From contig CM051458.1 in the NCBI GenBank assembly GCA_028274465.1, positions 102,626,855 to 102,690,854 of the forward strand: a stretch of DNA of 64,000 nucleotides, read 5' to 3'. The stretch comes from Plantago ovata. Its lineage: Eukaryota; Streptophyta; Magnoliopsida; Lamiales; Plantaginaceae. Positions 32,134-44,049 of this stretch are shown one piece after another; positions within the stretch are counted from its first letter, which is position 1, and each line of letters starts with the position of its first letter. The notes below the pieces were generated by a model that saw nothing but the letters and a program-made list of their open reading frames with translations, ran no database searches and was not told the origin of the DNA. The position numbers and the translations under genes were made by a program.

Positions 32134-33892
32134 AAATAGGGTTGTCCCAGGGGTTGACTTAACACCACAGTCAACACCTGTAGTATGCATGTGGTGCGTG
32201 TGTCTGCATTTTTATTTTTTTATTTTTTTAGTGTGTCTGTTGCTACATGTATATTTTGCGTCAGTCTACGTACTATGTTGCAAGTAAGTTTGTTTGTAAG
32301 ATTTCTTGGAATGCATGAGAAAGAGGAACTCTTTAAAAATTTCTAGTCCCTGTTGACCCTTATTTTGCTTACTTATTGGAAGCCCTCTCCTGGAGCTTGA
32401 GCAGCTCAAATTTTGTGATTGACAAACATAGTCTTTCATATCTAGGAACCTTGAATTTCCTATGAGCATATCTCTGCCTTATTAACAGGAGAAAGAGCAC
32501 ATTAGGGGCCTTGAATTCTCTAATTGTAGCTAAACAAGTGCCGCAAAGGCCCGAAAGGCAAGGAAGGTAAAACTTGTCTCCGGTTTTCTGGCAATCTTTG
32601 GGTCTCAAGTCTATGAAGGTTTGGAAAGAAAAAAATGCAAAAAGCTGCATTAAAAATTAATGAACAGCGTTTAAAAATATATTTTTGCAAAATAACCCAT
32701 GGACATTGCACTGAGATTTAAACAAAGACCAGAGAACATCTTGTTTCAAACGTCTTCAAAAATTGCAAAGGGAAAAATACAGGTGAGGCTTTTGATGATT
32801 ACTGAGTTTCTTGGTCGAGTGTTGCCCAGGGGGTTGAACAACACCTTACCCAACACCTCTGGACTGTCTTGCGAAATTATGTGTTTTCAATTTTTGTTAA
32901 TGTGTTTTTCTTTATTTTTTGAGTCTAGGTAAACTCTCTGAGTTGTGTCTAGGTGGTGGTGTACATGTAGGTTTGCATTAAGGGGGAGTCTACATATGCA
33001 TTGGGGATTATAAAGGATCTTGTTTTGTTTTTAGTTACAGTGACTAATTGAGTTATTTTCTCCATAGACAGATCCTCCATTAGTTTAATTCCTAACGTTT
33101 ATTTTGCTGTCTTGATCTTGAATCTTTTATAAAATTGTTTTTCATATTTTTGGTATACCATATATCTTGTGCTTTGGTTCTCACCTTTTTACAGATATAA
33201 AATTTTGGAGCATACCAAAACAATTTTCTGGCGGATCTTGACAGTTATTCATGTGTACCCTTGCCTTTACCAAACGATCCAAACATGCCCTTCAACGGTT
33301 AGTTTTCTTTAAACAAAACCGTCCACCTTTCCCACAAACTCCAAAACTCTTGCTTCCCTTGTTGTGTCTCACATCTGACCAAAGCTAGTGCGTCTGCTAC
33401 CCAATTCCTACCTTCTAGCTTACTTACTTTGTTAGGATGATATCTCTCCGGGATGTTGAGATTGACACTACGTCTAAGTTTCTTTTTGCCGACTCCACAC
33501 CTCAAGGGGGAGAAGTGCACAGTTCATCATGAAGAAGAAGGGGTTATGATCAAGGGGGAGAAGCGCACAGGGGATCGCGGAAACGCAAAAGGGATGCGGA
33601 TCAAGGGGGAGACAGTCCACAGCCGGCAAAGTCTTTTTTAGATTTCTCTTTGATTTCTCTTTGATTTCTGACTGCTTTATTTTTATTTTCGGACTATTCT
33701 ATCTTCCTTTTGACAAGGAGTATGTTCCTTGAAGTCTCTTATGGTTGCCTGTAATATTCTGACATTTAGCTCTAATCCTAAGTCTAAGTAGTTTTCTGCA
33801 TGTGTTTTAAGACTTAAGCTATAGATAGACAGGTTACATTTTCTATGTTTCATTGCTCTAACTGTGCAGGTCTGGTGATGTGTAGAATAGGC
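32134..33892. other. Long non-coding internal region of the retrotransposon
   Basis: 1.76 kb between the pol stop and the purine tract, without a convincing ORF. SIRE-lineage elements often have an extra region here. It contains three purine-tract-like repeats, CAAGGGGGAGAAGTGCAC, CAAGGGGGAGAAGCGCAC and CAAGGGGGAGACAGTCCAC, at about 33503-33615. Confidence 0.6.
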
Positions 33893-33906
33893 AAAAAGGG
33901 GGAGAT
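33893..33906 (+). promoter_or_regulatory. Polypurine tract
   Basis: AAAAAGGGGGAGAT immediately before the TG of the 3' LTR: the plus-strand primer site. Confidence 0.8.
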
Positions 33907-34760
33907 TGTAAGTGTTGCTGTTTCTGGGGAGTTAACTTAGGGGTTCACCTATGGGTTACTCAACCCTTCAGTTCTGGAAACAGAAGCACTTAGCCGCTTT
34001 TATATAGTTTTACCTATTCTAACATATTAACTATTCCATATTTGTAGTTGGTTGTTTTGTGCAGGACGTTATTTATATATGGAAATTGACGAATTACAGG
34101 AAGGCTAAAGACGGAAGGAGACTTAGTTGGAAAGGACTCATGAAGACGTTCCTGTTATTAAAAGAGAAAGGAGTCTTGGAAGATAAAGATGAATCTGATC
34201 AAAAGACTAAAGCTGTGACTTATCCAGATCTGCTCTCACGCGTTTTCTCTTCAAGATCGATCAAGGCTGACTTTCTTATATATAGCATAAGATCGACAAA
34301 CAGAGGGAAGAGGACACAGAGAGCAAGAGCAACCAAGTTTCAAGAGTGTTATACTTTTATTGTCTTAGTTCATTGTGTCTTTTACGCTAGTTTATATTCT
34401 AGCCTTCTCTAACAACGTATTGAAGGAAGAATAGGTAGATTGGTTTCTATATCATCTTATAGGTGACTAGCGTTGTTTTTCTAGAATAGGTATTGAGAGT
34501 ATACATCGTTGTACGAACAAGATCTTTTCTAGTTGTTTTTCTGCCTTGACTGGGCATTCAAGTAAGCTTGCCAAAGCTGCTTGAAAAATTCCAAACACAG
34601 GTTTTTCTTTACATTCCGCTGTGCTTTACTTTATATATATTATCTGTGTTTGTTAATCTGCAGGTTGACGTAGGTGTTCACTGAACCCCGTAGTCAATCC
34701 AGGACCTACTGGCTGGTAATTTGTATCTAAAGCAAGTTATACCGATCCTACATTCTTTCA
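33907..34760 (+). repeat. 3' long terminal repeat
   Basis: 854 bp, identical to the 5' LTR except for one inserted base near 34372. Confidence 0.95.
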
Positions 34761-34765
34761 AGGAA

Positions 34766-35736
34766 TTTTTTGTTGGATATATATAAAATAATAATACGTA
34801 TGTGTGTGTCTGTGAAACTTGGTTGATGTATTGTTTTCAGGTTTGTACTGTCAGACTGAAGCTAAAACGGTAAAGCGAACAAGAAAAAGATATTTTCTTA
34901 CCAACTACTAACTCCTAGACTAGACAACTACAGTAGTTTGCACTTTGCACAGTGAAAACTAGTAATGGTTTCTCTGTGGAATTTTCTAGGTGCGACAACA
35001 ACACGTCATGCCCAAGAGTCCAAGACATGTACTAGCTGGGAATTTTCCCCGTTAACTGAAAATTCTAGGAAAAATAAACATTATATACTGCAAATGTGTA
35101 CATTAAAATTTTACAATCATCAACTCAGATATTAAACTTTACTTTTTTTTTTAAATATTAGACTCGATCACCCTTACTTTATACTACCAAATGTAAAAAA
35201 AATTCCCTCCCTCCTCTGATGTATGATTTCCATAACCTCTAATCAACTATCATGCATGTTATTTCAACTTGTTTTGTCGAAAAAAAATGGTTGACTATGT
35301 AACAATTATATTTGGTGAGTATTAATAAATTAAAAGAATGGGCTATTTAACATGGCCAGTTTTTCAAAATATGAATCGATCGAATGGCATATAAATAATG
35401 ATATACTCCATAATTGATGATGTTTTGGTTCAAAGGACAAATACCTTAATTAATTAGCGTACATAACTAGTTTGATGGTGAAATTAATAGGGTTAGATAT
35501 GGTAACAATGTTTGGGCGTAAGTCATGTTGTGGTGGAGGATAAACAGAACATAATCATCTCTACTCCATTAAAAACAGTAATCATACCATATCTTAGCAC
35601 TTTGGACATAATTTTTTGCCTACTTTAGGTAGTATGATCTCTTCCAAATTTATCATACTATCAAGTCCAAATCTGTTTAGATAGATAGTCTCTATATTTT
35701 AATCAACAACATTAAGATTATGCTAAGATAGGAATC
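34766..35736. other. Intergenic; former upstream region of the DYRK gene
   Basis: Before the retrotransposon landed, this sequence directly continued 29217, so it probably includes the displaced DYRK promoter. No gene seen. Confidence 0.5.
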
Positions 35737-35739
35737 TAA

Positions 35740-36164
35740 GAGAGTGTTTGGAGCTAAGTTCATGAGCTCATTTAAGGAAAAGGTATAAGTTGATGAACAG
35801 TAACCTCAATTAAATAATGGAGGTGAAATTGTGTTTGGTGTTATTTTGGTTGATAAATAGGTGTGTAGAGTAGGATAATAATGAGGTGTAAGAAGGAATT
35901 TTTTTTTATTTATACTAGGTACGAAAATTGAAGAGAATTGAGGGTATGGATGATATCTATATAGAGGATGAATGAAAAAAAATGAAGGGTGGAGATTTTA
36001 TGAAAGTTATAGGCTAGAGATAGAAAATAAAAGAAAATGAAAAACGAGAGGGGGTTGTAATTTGTAAATGAGGAATAGTAAAGTGCTTTCCACCAAATGA
36101 GTCCACTTAAGTCTAGCTCTATTTGTGCAAATAGAATTATTGGAAATTAGCTCCAAACACTCTC
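35740..36164. mobile_element. PIF/Tourist-type MITE with TAA target duplication
   Basis: 425 bp; termini GAGAGTGTTTGGAGCTAA and, from the right, GAGAGTGTTTGGAGCTAA, flanked by TAA (35737-35739, 36165-36167). The interior (TAGAGTAGGATAATAATGAGG, then TACTAGGTACGAAAATTGAA) resembles the element at 61022-61463. Confidence 0.88.
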
Positions 36165-36167
36165 TAA

Positions 36168-36413
36168 TACTCACTCTTTTTCATTCAGAGCTATATAATG
36201 AGACTTAGTTTTTAAAAAAATTGACCACAAATTACTTATGAAATACAAATGATTAATATATAATAAAGTCGTATTAGTTAGGATATTATACTTGATTTTC
36301 ATAATAAAATTTTATTATATTTTTTTATATAATTTAGAATTCATTTGTGATTACAATTTCTGAATTTAGATGAAACAAGTCTACATAAAAAAAAAAAAAT
36401 GAAACGGAGGGGG
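36168..36413. mobile_element. Probable decayed Stowaway-type MITE
   Basis: Left CTCACTCTTTTTCATTCAG and right (complement) TTCCCCCTCCGTTTCATTT, roughly 250 bp apart, directly next to the preceding MITE. The termini match imperfectly, so the boundaries are tentative. Confidence 0.45.
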
Positions 36414-38354
36414 AATTGGCATATAATTCTTGGGTTGTGCTCATTATTAAGCTACTAGCTACTGCTTAATTATTGGTTCATGCTTGCCCTCTAATACTAC
36501 ATAGTACTAATAGTATTTCATTGCCATAAATCCAACGCTTCAATTATTGCAAATCCTCACCAGACAAACAGATTATAATTCATATGACGTAGTACAAGTT
36601 ATAAAGAATATTTTGCTTGTCACTAACTAATCTGAAAGCCTTTAAATGATATGTTTTGAGTATAATTTATTAAAGTATTATGTAGTTTACAGTTCGTGAG
36701 ATATTTTTTAAAATCATAATTGAGGCTTTGATTAATATGAACTTAATTTCATTGGATCTTTCGTTGATGCAATGGATGATGATAGTGAGTGCACAACTAA
36801 TGGTGTAGTAGGTTGTGTTTTAAGTTTTAACATAACTACTCTAAAAGATAGTGAACCAAGCAACTCAACAGTAAAATTTCTTTCAAAATCATGTTTGTAC
36901 TATAATTGTGACGCACCAAATACTAATTAATTAATGGAAACTCGACTGATGTACTTTTTTCGGGTGATATCGAATTCTTATAAACTGACATATGAGGTAG
37001 TTTTACTAATGTAGATGATCATTCATCTTTGTAATTCTGCACTTATCATAGAAGATGTATCATGGCGGAGTATCTAGTTAATTTTTACTTTGAGCATTCT
37101 TTTAACTTTTATAGAGAAGTAAAGTGGTCCTTACTCCTTAAAGAAGAATTAGAATAAGCAGGGTAAATTTTAGGTGAGGGGGTCCATCAAGCCTTTTTAG
37201 CGCCAAAATGATTTAACTACCGGTCCAGCTTATTTTACCACTTTATATGGATTTGATTGATTTTCCTTTTCTCCCAAATTTCTTTAATTTATTGGCCCAC
37301 TATCCTTTTCCTGTTTGATTACCATATTCCTTTCCTTGTGGTTTGATCTTTCAAACCCAGATGAAATCTCCGAAAGAAAAATGGAATACTCTCAAGCATG
37401 CCCAAGTCAAGTCAAGTTGGTCTGTTGGTGGAATGTTCATCATGATACTAGCTTGCATATTTTTCTCTTCTCGGATAATTTATTGTTATATTATTACAAA
37501 GTCTGATAAATATTGAAAATGTTTTATTTAAGTTATGGTATGGAAATGGAATTGAACACTATAATTACTTAAACTTGTCAAGAATAGTATGTATTGGACC
37601 ATGGGATATCAGATGCTGGAATATCCAATTATCAAAACGATAGTATATGCAAGTCAAATAAAAGGATATCAATTAAGTATATATAATTTTCAGTTGAACA
37701 GTAGCCCGAATCTTTGAATCGACTTTGTAATAATTGATTAATTGGTTCTCAAATGATATAATGAACTGAACGGTGGTAAACTATTCACGGAAGAATTCAA
37801 TCGAATCCTTAATTCGAGTTCGAGTTTCATCAGAACATTAAAATAATTCGATTGAATGGGACTATACAAATCAACCGATACCATTTTCATCGCATAGTGT
37901 TTGATACTCTATTTCTTAATTTGGTACCAAATAAAAAATTACTAAAAAAAAAAAAAAAACTAAATTACGGTTTCCTATTTATGGACAATTGGACATTTGC
38001 AAAATTGCGGATCATATTTTAAGTTGGGCCTCATAAGATGAGTGATTTTGTAGCCCAAAAAGATTATTGCTTCAGGCCATAACATTATGCTTCCTTTTCA
38101 CTGGGCCTAACGTTCCTGCTCTCTCAATCTAACTAGTCTCTGAAGCTCGTTATATCGTTTGAAAATATTTGGATTGAAGTAAACTTATGAAGTACTCGTA
38201 TGTAATTGATGATATTAAAACTTATTATGAAATTTAGATTCAAGGTTGAAACATACAACTATCTCGGAGGAGTCAAGTGGTCAACCCGAATTAACTCGAA
38301 AGGTTAACCCAACAATCTTGATTTTATAACTCTTATATTCATGTAAACAAGAAG
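36414..38354. other. Intergenic, no gene seen
   Basis: AT-rich DNA with no supported ORF or clear repeat. Confidence 0.5.
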
Positions 38355-38700
38355 TCTTGAAACTAATCAACTCAGGTGCATGGATTTCCACAAAATTCAC
38401 ACCCAACCATTCTCACAATTTCAATTTGAGAAATTCCAAGATAGCGAAAGTCAATATTACTCTGCCAAAATCAGGAATTTTATCAGCCTTCATTTTAATA
38501 CTTCCATCACCACCACTTCCCATACTCAACCTCTTGAGGTAGGGAAAACACTCATTGACTTGAACTTTTAAAGTGCAGCTCAACATGAGACTTAATTGTG
38601 TCAATGAAGTCCAACCAAAAAAGCTCCACATAGAGTCAAGTCTCTTAACCCTAGGTGTTTTTATCTTGAGATTTTGAACATTTTACTTCAAAACATTCTT
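38355..38700 (-). pseudogene. F-box/LRR (FBD-type) gene remnant
   Basis: The minus-strand translation gives tracts typical of plant F-box/LRR proteins: LKIKTPRVKRLDSMWSF, SLTQLSLML, ECFPYLKRLSMG, LEFLKLKL, and in a shifted frame VEIHAPELISFK. Frame changes and stops separate these pieces, and no F-box is visible. It is a decayed fragment; I would not assign it to a particular member of this large family. Confidence 0.5.
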
Positions 38701-39273
38701 TATCCACGTCTTAATAAAAACGTAGTGGTGCTCCTTAAGGCATGAAAGACGGAAACTCCTAATTCTCAGTTATGAGTATCAAAGAGTACCTTGGGCACAA
38801 CGTTGAGGAATGTTGCACTTCCATAATCCCATAATTATCTTGCTGGGAGCCTTAATTATAAACTTTATTGCTTCTCAGGTGCATTGTTAAGCTACTGCAA
38901 ACCCCCGTTCTTTGGGGAAAGCAGCAGAACCCTTTAAGACATAGAGCCCTTACATTAGAAGTTTACCCATTATTTTGCACTAGAAATTAGCACGCATTTA
39001 CATTAGAAGTAGATTTATGGGAAAAAAGTTAGGCATTAATTAGTTAATCATTAGTAAGGGAGAGATTTTAACCTTTTTTCCCCTAAAGCAAAATGGACTC
39101 TTTACCTTTGTGTCTCTCTGTACTTAACTTTGCCTTTTGTGTTGTAGATTGTTTTTCTCCTATCCAAAAAAATGATTTCCTTTACTAAATTATTTTTCTT
39201 CTTCTTATGAGACATATTATAATTGAAATCATCAAAGCACATTCAATTAGACACATACTAATACACACCATCA

Positions 39274-39957
39274 TCAAATGTGAAGAAATACTAAAATATA
39301 ATGTTGGGATAGGTGATGCCCTGAGCTCCAAAGGGGATAGGGGAGGTTCTGGTCTGGCTCTGATAGTTGGAATGATGGAAGAAGCCATCTAGAAACGTGT
39401 ATGCGGCCTAGGCTAATAAAGGGTCCCACAATCGCATCACTAAGCTCTCTCAAAAGCCAAGATTGGCAACAAGTTAAATCAAAATCCAAGGTTGGCAACA
39501 AGTTATCATGTGTTTGATCCAAGAATCCGCCACCGGCTTTAAGTCTGTAACTCATTTTTGCAAGGAAATCGACACACCCGTTCTCAGCTCAATGAATTTT
39601 ATGAAACGCAATATCCCAAGGCTTTCGTAGTAAATCTCTGCATTTCTCAATAAGTTCCCTTAGGTGTGTAGGCACATCCATATTCCCATTCACCATATTC
39701 CTCACATCCTGAGAGTTTGTTTCAACTTCCAAGCGCCCAATTCTTCTTTCCCAGGCGTATTCTAATCCCTGCAAGAGAGCTCGCAACTCTACTCCATCAA
39801 CACTGAGATTTTGATATTCAGAGCCTGAAAATCTCCAAACCCAATTACCCCTACCATCTCGCAGCAACCCTCCATATGCACCAGCGGTCGATTGCAAATT
39901 CAAACTTCCATCTATATTCATTATATACCATTTCGGTGCTGGTATCGATATCTTTGA
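39274..39957 (-). pseudogene. RNase H domain remnant of a LINE-like element
   Basis: On the minus strand, WYIMNIDGS, GAYGGLLRDGRGNWVWRF, VELRALLQGLEYAW and LEVETNSQDVRNMV follow the order of the plant RVT_3 RNase H domain. The third acidic residue, usually Asp in an E-x-D-S context, is Asn here. A TGA at 39589-39591 interrupts before ENGCVDFLAKMS, which carries the last conserved Asp. It is inactive and truncated, next to but opposite the PPR gene. Confidence 0.65.
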
Positions 39958-40307
39958 CTTGTAAAAGATTGCGAATAAAAAATGGAGTACAATTTATTTA
40001 TTGAAACGGACCGATAGAGTAGTGGACCTAGTGGTTCTAATTTGTATAGTTTGTAGTAGTAGGTTTTTATTAATTTAGCAATGGAGGGTATAATAGTAAT
40101 TGAGGTTCTAGTTTCTCATCCTCTGTTGCTAGCCGCTTCCACGGTTGATTGCTCCCGGCCACCCCTTGTTCCCTTTTCTCTTCTCTTCTCTTCTCCTCCA
40201 TGAATGAATTTGAATGCTCTGTTCAATTTCAATTCAATCATCTCGTATTTTTCTTGTTTTATTCATAGGATTCAATTCATTAATTTACAGAAGAAAGAAC
40301 AATTATA
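39958..40307 (+). promoter_or_regulatory. 5' flank of the PPR gene
   Basis: 350 bp between the RNase H remnant and the PPR start codon. A CT-rich run CTTTTCTCTTCTCTTCTCTT (about 40173-40195) is a typical plant core-promoter or 5' UTR pyrimidine patch. Confidence 0.4.
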
Positions 40308-42542
40308 ATGAACCTATGCTGTTTGATATCCTGTAGTAGTAAATCTCTAATCTCCAATCCCACAAGAACCCCATCATCATCTCTCTACTGCCTCAACATC
40401 CACCTACTCCGTTCCAACCTCATCAGATTCGTCTTCTTCTCCTCCTCCGCCGTTCCTCACCGCCGGACCAACCACAACAACAACAACTCAACCAAACGCA
40501 TTAACATTCGACAAATTGTCTGTGGGATTAACAAAAAGATCAACTCCTCCAATCGCCTCTCTCACAATCTAATCCTGAGAACAGCCAAGGAAGATGCAGA
40601 CTTTGTTTCCCTTGCCGTTAATTCAGATTCTTCTTTTAATTCTCTGGTGATTGATTCAGATTTGTTAGCTACTGTTATTAATTACATTAGCCATGAGCCT
40701 AGGATGGTCTTGAGAATATTCTGGTGGGCTGAGGGGCAGGAGGGGTTTAAGCATTCTGAGGTTCTGTTTTGTACTGTTCTTGATTCTTTGGTCCAGAATG
40801 GGTTTCTGGCTGCTGCTTATAGGGTGGTTGAGAGGCTTGTTAGCTTGGATATGGTTACCGTTGTCGATTTCTTGGTCGACGGGTACTTGAGAGAGGACGT
40901 TTCTCGTAAAATACTTGATTTGGTGCTCTTGATGTATGTGAAGGAGTGTGATGTTGTTAGGTGTTTAGGCATTTTTGATAAGATGGTGAGGAATGGGATT
41001 TCGCCCAATGTGAAGAATTGTAATAGGATTATTCACATGCTTAAGGGTAGGAATTTAGTGAATAGGGCGAGGGAGGTGTATGAGTTGATGGGGAAGTTCG
41101 GGATTGAGCCTACGGTTGTTACGTATAATTCTTTGTTGGATTTGTATTGTAAAGAGGGTGATATAGAGCGTGCGGTTGATCTTGTGTTTGAGATGCAGGA
41201 GAGGGGTTATAGGCCGAATGATGTCACGTGTAATGTGATGATTAATGGGTTCTCGAAGAATGGTTTGTTTGAGAAGGCGGAGTGGTTGATTAAGGTGATG
41301 TTGGATTATGGGTTGAAGATTTCGGCTTATTCGTATAATCCACTGATAAGTGGGTACTGTCGAGATGAGAATCTGGTTTCAGCGTTTGTGCTCGCAGAAG
41401 AGGCGGAAAAGATAGGTGCTCCGCCTACTGTGTCTACATACAACACTTTCATGCATGGGTACTGTCTGCAAGGAAGAGTAGATTGTGCCAGACAGTGGAT
41501 CCCTGTGATGGTGAAGAAGAATTTGGGGCCTGATATAATGTCGTACAACATCTTGTTATATGGGTACTGTCGATTGGGAGAGATGGATAAGGCTTGCTTG
41601 TTATTCTCTAAAATGAAGGAAAGGAATATAAACCCATCCACAGTTACCTATAATACAATAATGGATGGATTGTGTCGCTTGGGAGATTTAGAAGGTGCCA
41701 TACAGCTAAAAGATGAAATGGTCGCTTGTGGTATCTGTCCAGATGTATTTACCTACACAATTCTCATCAATGGTTCTTATCGAACAAGAAATCTGGAAAC
41801 AGCAAAAAAGTTTTACGACGAGATGCTGGGAAAAGGATTAGAACTTGACAACATTGTGTACACTAATATGATAGCAGTTGAGGTGAAACTCCATGAGAAA
41901 TCTAGTGCGCTTAGACTACAAGAAGAGATGCTAGCTAAGGGGTTCCCCCGTAATATTATAACCTATAATGTTTTGGTGGATGGGATCCCTTCACTGGGTC
42001 AATTTAAACAAATCTCTTCATTCGGTCATTTGAGAAAAGCCTCTCAGTTAATGCAAGAGATGGTTAATGATGGAGTTTATCCTGATCATTATACATACAC
42101 GAGCATCATCAATGCTCAATTGAAGTTGGGGAACCTTGGTAAAGCAATAGAGGTATTCCGTGATATGCTTAAGGAAGGCATACGCCCCACAGTCCTGACA
42201 TACACTATATTGATTCATGCACATGCTGACAGAGGATTGCTTAAAGCAGCAAATATGTACTTCTCGGATATGCAAAGAGAGGGTATTTTTCCTAATGTGA
42301 TCACTTACAATGCCCTGATAAATGGCCTCTGTAAATTCGGGAAGATAGACGAGGCTAATGATTGTTTCCTCGAAATGCAATCTAGAAGATTGTTGCCAAA
42401 CAAATATACCTACACCATGTTGATAAACCAGAACAATAACCTTGGTAATTTGGGAGAAGTTTTCAGGTTGTATAAAGAAATGCTGGACAGAAAAATCCAA
42501 CCTGATTCTTTTACATATGGTGCTCTTATCAAATTCAAGTAG
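40308..42542 (+). CDS. Pentatricopeptide repeat protein, probably mitochondrial (At1g22960-like)
   Basis: Single exon, 744 residues, ATG at 40308 and TAG at 42540-42542. The N-terminus is Ser/Arg-rich with few acids, as in an organelle transit peptide. From about residue 230 there are about 14 tandem 35-residue P-type PPR motifs, each recognisable by a core such as VVTYNSLLDLYCKEGDIERA or VITYNALINGLCKFGKIDEA. No E, DYW or SMR domain follows, so it is a P-class PPR, a sequence-specific organelle RNA-binding protein acting in processing, stability or translation. Similarity to Arabidopsis At1g22960 is from memory. One motif near residues 550-575 is irregular, with about ten extra residues (PSLGQFKQISSFGHL). 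Confidence 0.93.
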   Translation: MNLCCLISCSSKSLISNPTRTPSSSLYCLNIHLLRSNLIRFVFFSSSAVPHRRTNHNNNNSTKRINIRQIVCGINKKINSSNRLSHNLILRTAKEDADFVSLAVNSDSSFNSLVIDSDLLATVINYISHEPRMVLRIFWWAEGQEGFKHSEVLFCTVLDSLVQNGFLAAAYRVVERLVSLDMVTVVDFLVDGYLREDVSRKILDLVLLMYVKECDVVRCLGIFDKMVRNGISPNVKNCNRIIHMLKGRNLVNRAREVYELMGKFGIEPTVVTYNSLLDLYCKEGDIERAVDLVFEMQERGYRPNDVTCNVMINGFSKNGLFEKAEWLIKVMLDYGLKISAYSYNPLISGYCRDENLVSAFVLAEEAEKIGAPPTVSTYNTFMHGYCLQGRVDCARQWIPVMVKKNLGPDIMSYNILLYGYCRLGEMDKACLLFSKMKERNINPSTVTYNTIMDGLCRLGDLEGAIQLKDEMVACGICPDVFTYTILINGSYRTRNLETAKKFYDEMLGKGLELDNIVYTNMIAVEVKLHEKSSALRLQEEMLAKGFPRNIITYNVLVDGIPSLGQFKQISSFGHLRKASQLMQEMVNDGVYPDHYTYTSIINAQLKLGNLGKAIEVFRDMLKEGIRPTVLTYTILIHAHADRGLLKAANMYFSDMQREGIFPNVITYNALINGLCKFGKIDEANDCFLEMQSRRLLPNKYTYTMLINQNNNLGNLGEVFRLYKEMLDRKIQPDSFTYGALIKFK

Positions 42543-42764
42543 TGACTACATGACATGTCCTCCTCCAACATATGATTCCAGGTGAGTTGTCATCAGTCAT
42601 GGTTGTTGGTTTTTTTTTTCCCCTCCCTGTAAGTGTAAAGTCTGTTCACTTTTGGCATTGAAATACGGATATCCTCCCCCTCCCCCACCCCAACTTTAGC
42701 ATTGGCCCTGTAGCTATTCCACTTTAACTTCTTTTCATCATAATGTATGATTATATTGCCATAT
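42543..42764. other. 3' flank of the PPR gene
   Basis: Probable 3' UTR; contains a C-rich CCTCCCCCTCCCCCACCCC tract at about 42672. No gene. Confidence 0.4.
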
Positions 42765-42926
42765 GGGGTTATAAGGGTTATAAGGGTGTCCGAGTGGTGA
42801 GAGTGTAGGAGTAGCACATGAGAGGTCGAGGGTTCGAACCCCGTTGGTTTAGGTGTATATGGAGTTATAAGGTGGTTAAGTAGTAGGAGTAGGGTAGTTA
42901 GATTAGCCGTTTAAAAATAAAATAAA
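42765..42926 (+). mobile_element. tRNA-derived SINE (family B)
   Basis: 162 bp with a tRNA-like box B (GAGGGTTCGAACCCC) and box A-like GTGTCCGAGTGGTGAGAGTG. It ends in A-rich sequence and is flanked by the 15-bp target duplication ATTATATTGCCATAT (42750-42764, 42927-42941). Decayed relatives occur near 2092-2245 and, reversed, 55435-55550. Confidence 0.9.
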
Positions 42927-42941
42927 ATTATATTGCCATAT

Positions 42942-44049
42942 TTAAAGACTGGACGAATTGATATTTGATAGAGCTGAAATGTAGTATTAAGTAATTTCTC
43001 TAGCTACCAACATTATTAATACCAGCAATAATATTGATGATGCAATTTTCGTAATTGGCTGTGGGAAATCAATAGAGGTTGAGAGAGTTGAGGTTACTAT
43101 AACTGAGTTCTGGCTGGACATAATAAGTCAGGCATTTGTTAGCTCTACATATAGATTCAATAAAAAGAATCTTGATGCTGGGTGTGTATTTTTGGATTAT
43201 CACGGCAGAATACCTTGGTTCATTGCATGATAAATACTTTCTAGCATTTTCTACTTTAATAGTCTACACATAATAAATTAGAACAACAATTGTGTAGAAG
43301 CATCTCATTCCTAATTAAATGACAAATCACTCTAAGTATCTTGATCCTTGATTCATTTCTTCATGATTTAAATCATGTGACTGCTGGGGGTAGTATGTGT
43401 TGCAATTTTAGGTATTATGGAGCTTATTAAATAAATTAAAAATTGATCATGCCAGTGCAAATTTTACATATACACTTTGGGGCATAAGATTTTTTTGAGA
43501 ATTAACTTCTAGACTGAAATAATTCATGGTTCTCAATACTTCCGTTTCCATTGATAAAAATGGTAACTATTTAAGGAAATAACGAGCAAAATTTCAATGC
43601 AGGGTAGATTCAACTATATCAGCTAACTGGTCTGACATAGATATTCTGAAGATTAGCTGCTGGTGTATAATTTAGCACGATTTATTCAATCAGAAGAGCC
43701 ATTGGCTGCAAAGGCATTGAACTGTCCAAGTTAAATGTGAAGGTAAATTCTGTTTGTAAACTCATTGTACTGGGTAATCCCATCTACTGCAGTCAGACGC
43801 TCCCTTATATGCATGTATTATGTGTGAGTTTTTCAAGTTATGCCGAGACCATATGATTCTGACATTTTGGTCAGAATTTGGTGTCTTCTGCTTATTCATT
43901 TTGACTAAGCATGATCCAACATATTGCCCATTCACAGTGAAATTTTGCACGTAGAGGAACATCAGTCCCTTTTATATAGTGAATCTCCTACTAATTTTAA
44001 AAGTCAACCCTAACCATTGTGCTTTAAGTTTACAAGGATTTGCTTGTAG
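42942..44049. other. Intergenic, no gene seen
   Basis: AT-rich sequence. Earlier exons of the copper-ATPase pseudogene that follows could be hidden here, but I could not recognise any. Confidence 0.45.

Larger units (their letters stand above)
29213..34765 (+). mobile_element. Young Copia (SIRE-like) LTR retrotransposon, internal-deletion derivative
   Basis: The 5' LTR is 29218-30070 and the 3' LTR 33907-34760, both TG...CA. They differ, as far as I can read, by one base (TTCTTGTG versus TTCATTGTG). The target duplication AGGAA lies at 29213-29217 and 34761-34765. The primer site just after the 5' LTR (TGGCATCTAGAGC, 30073) resembles the initiator-Met tRNA complement. A purine tract AAAAAGGGGGAGA precedes the 3' LTR. 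Gag and the RNase H end of pol are present; protease, integrase and most of reverse transcriptase are missing. The near-identical LTRs indicate a very recent insertion, presumably mobilised by a full-length relative. Confidence 0.95.
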
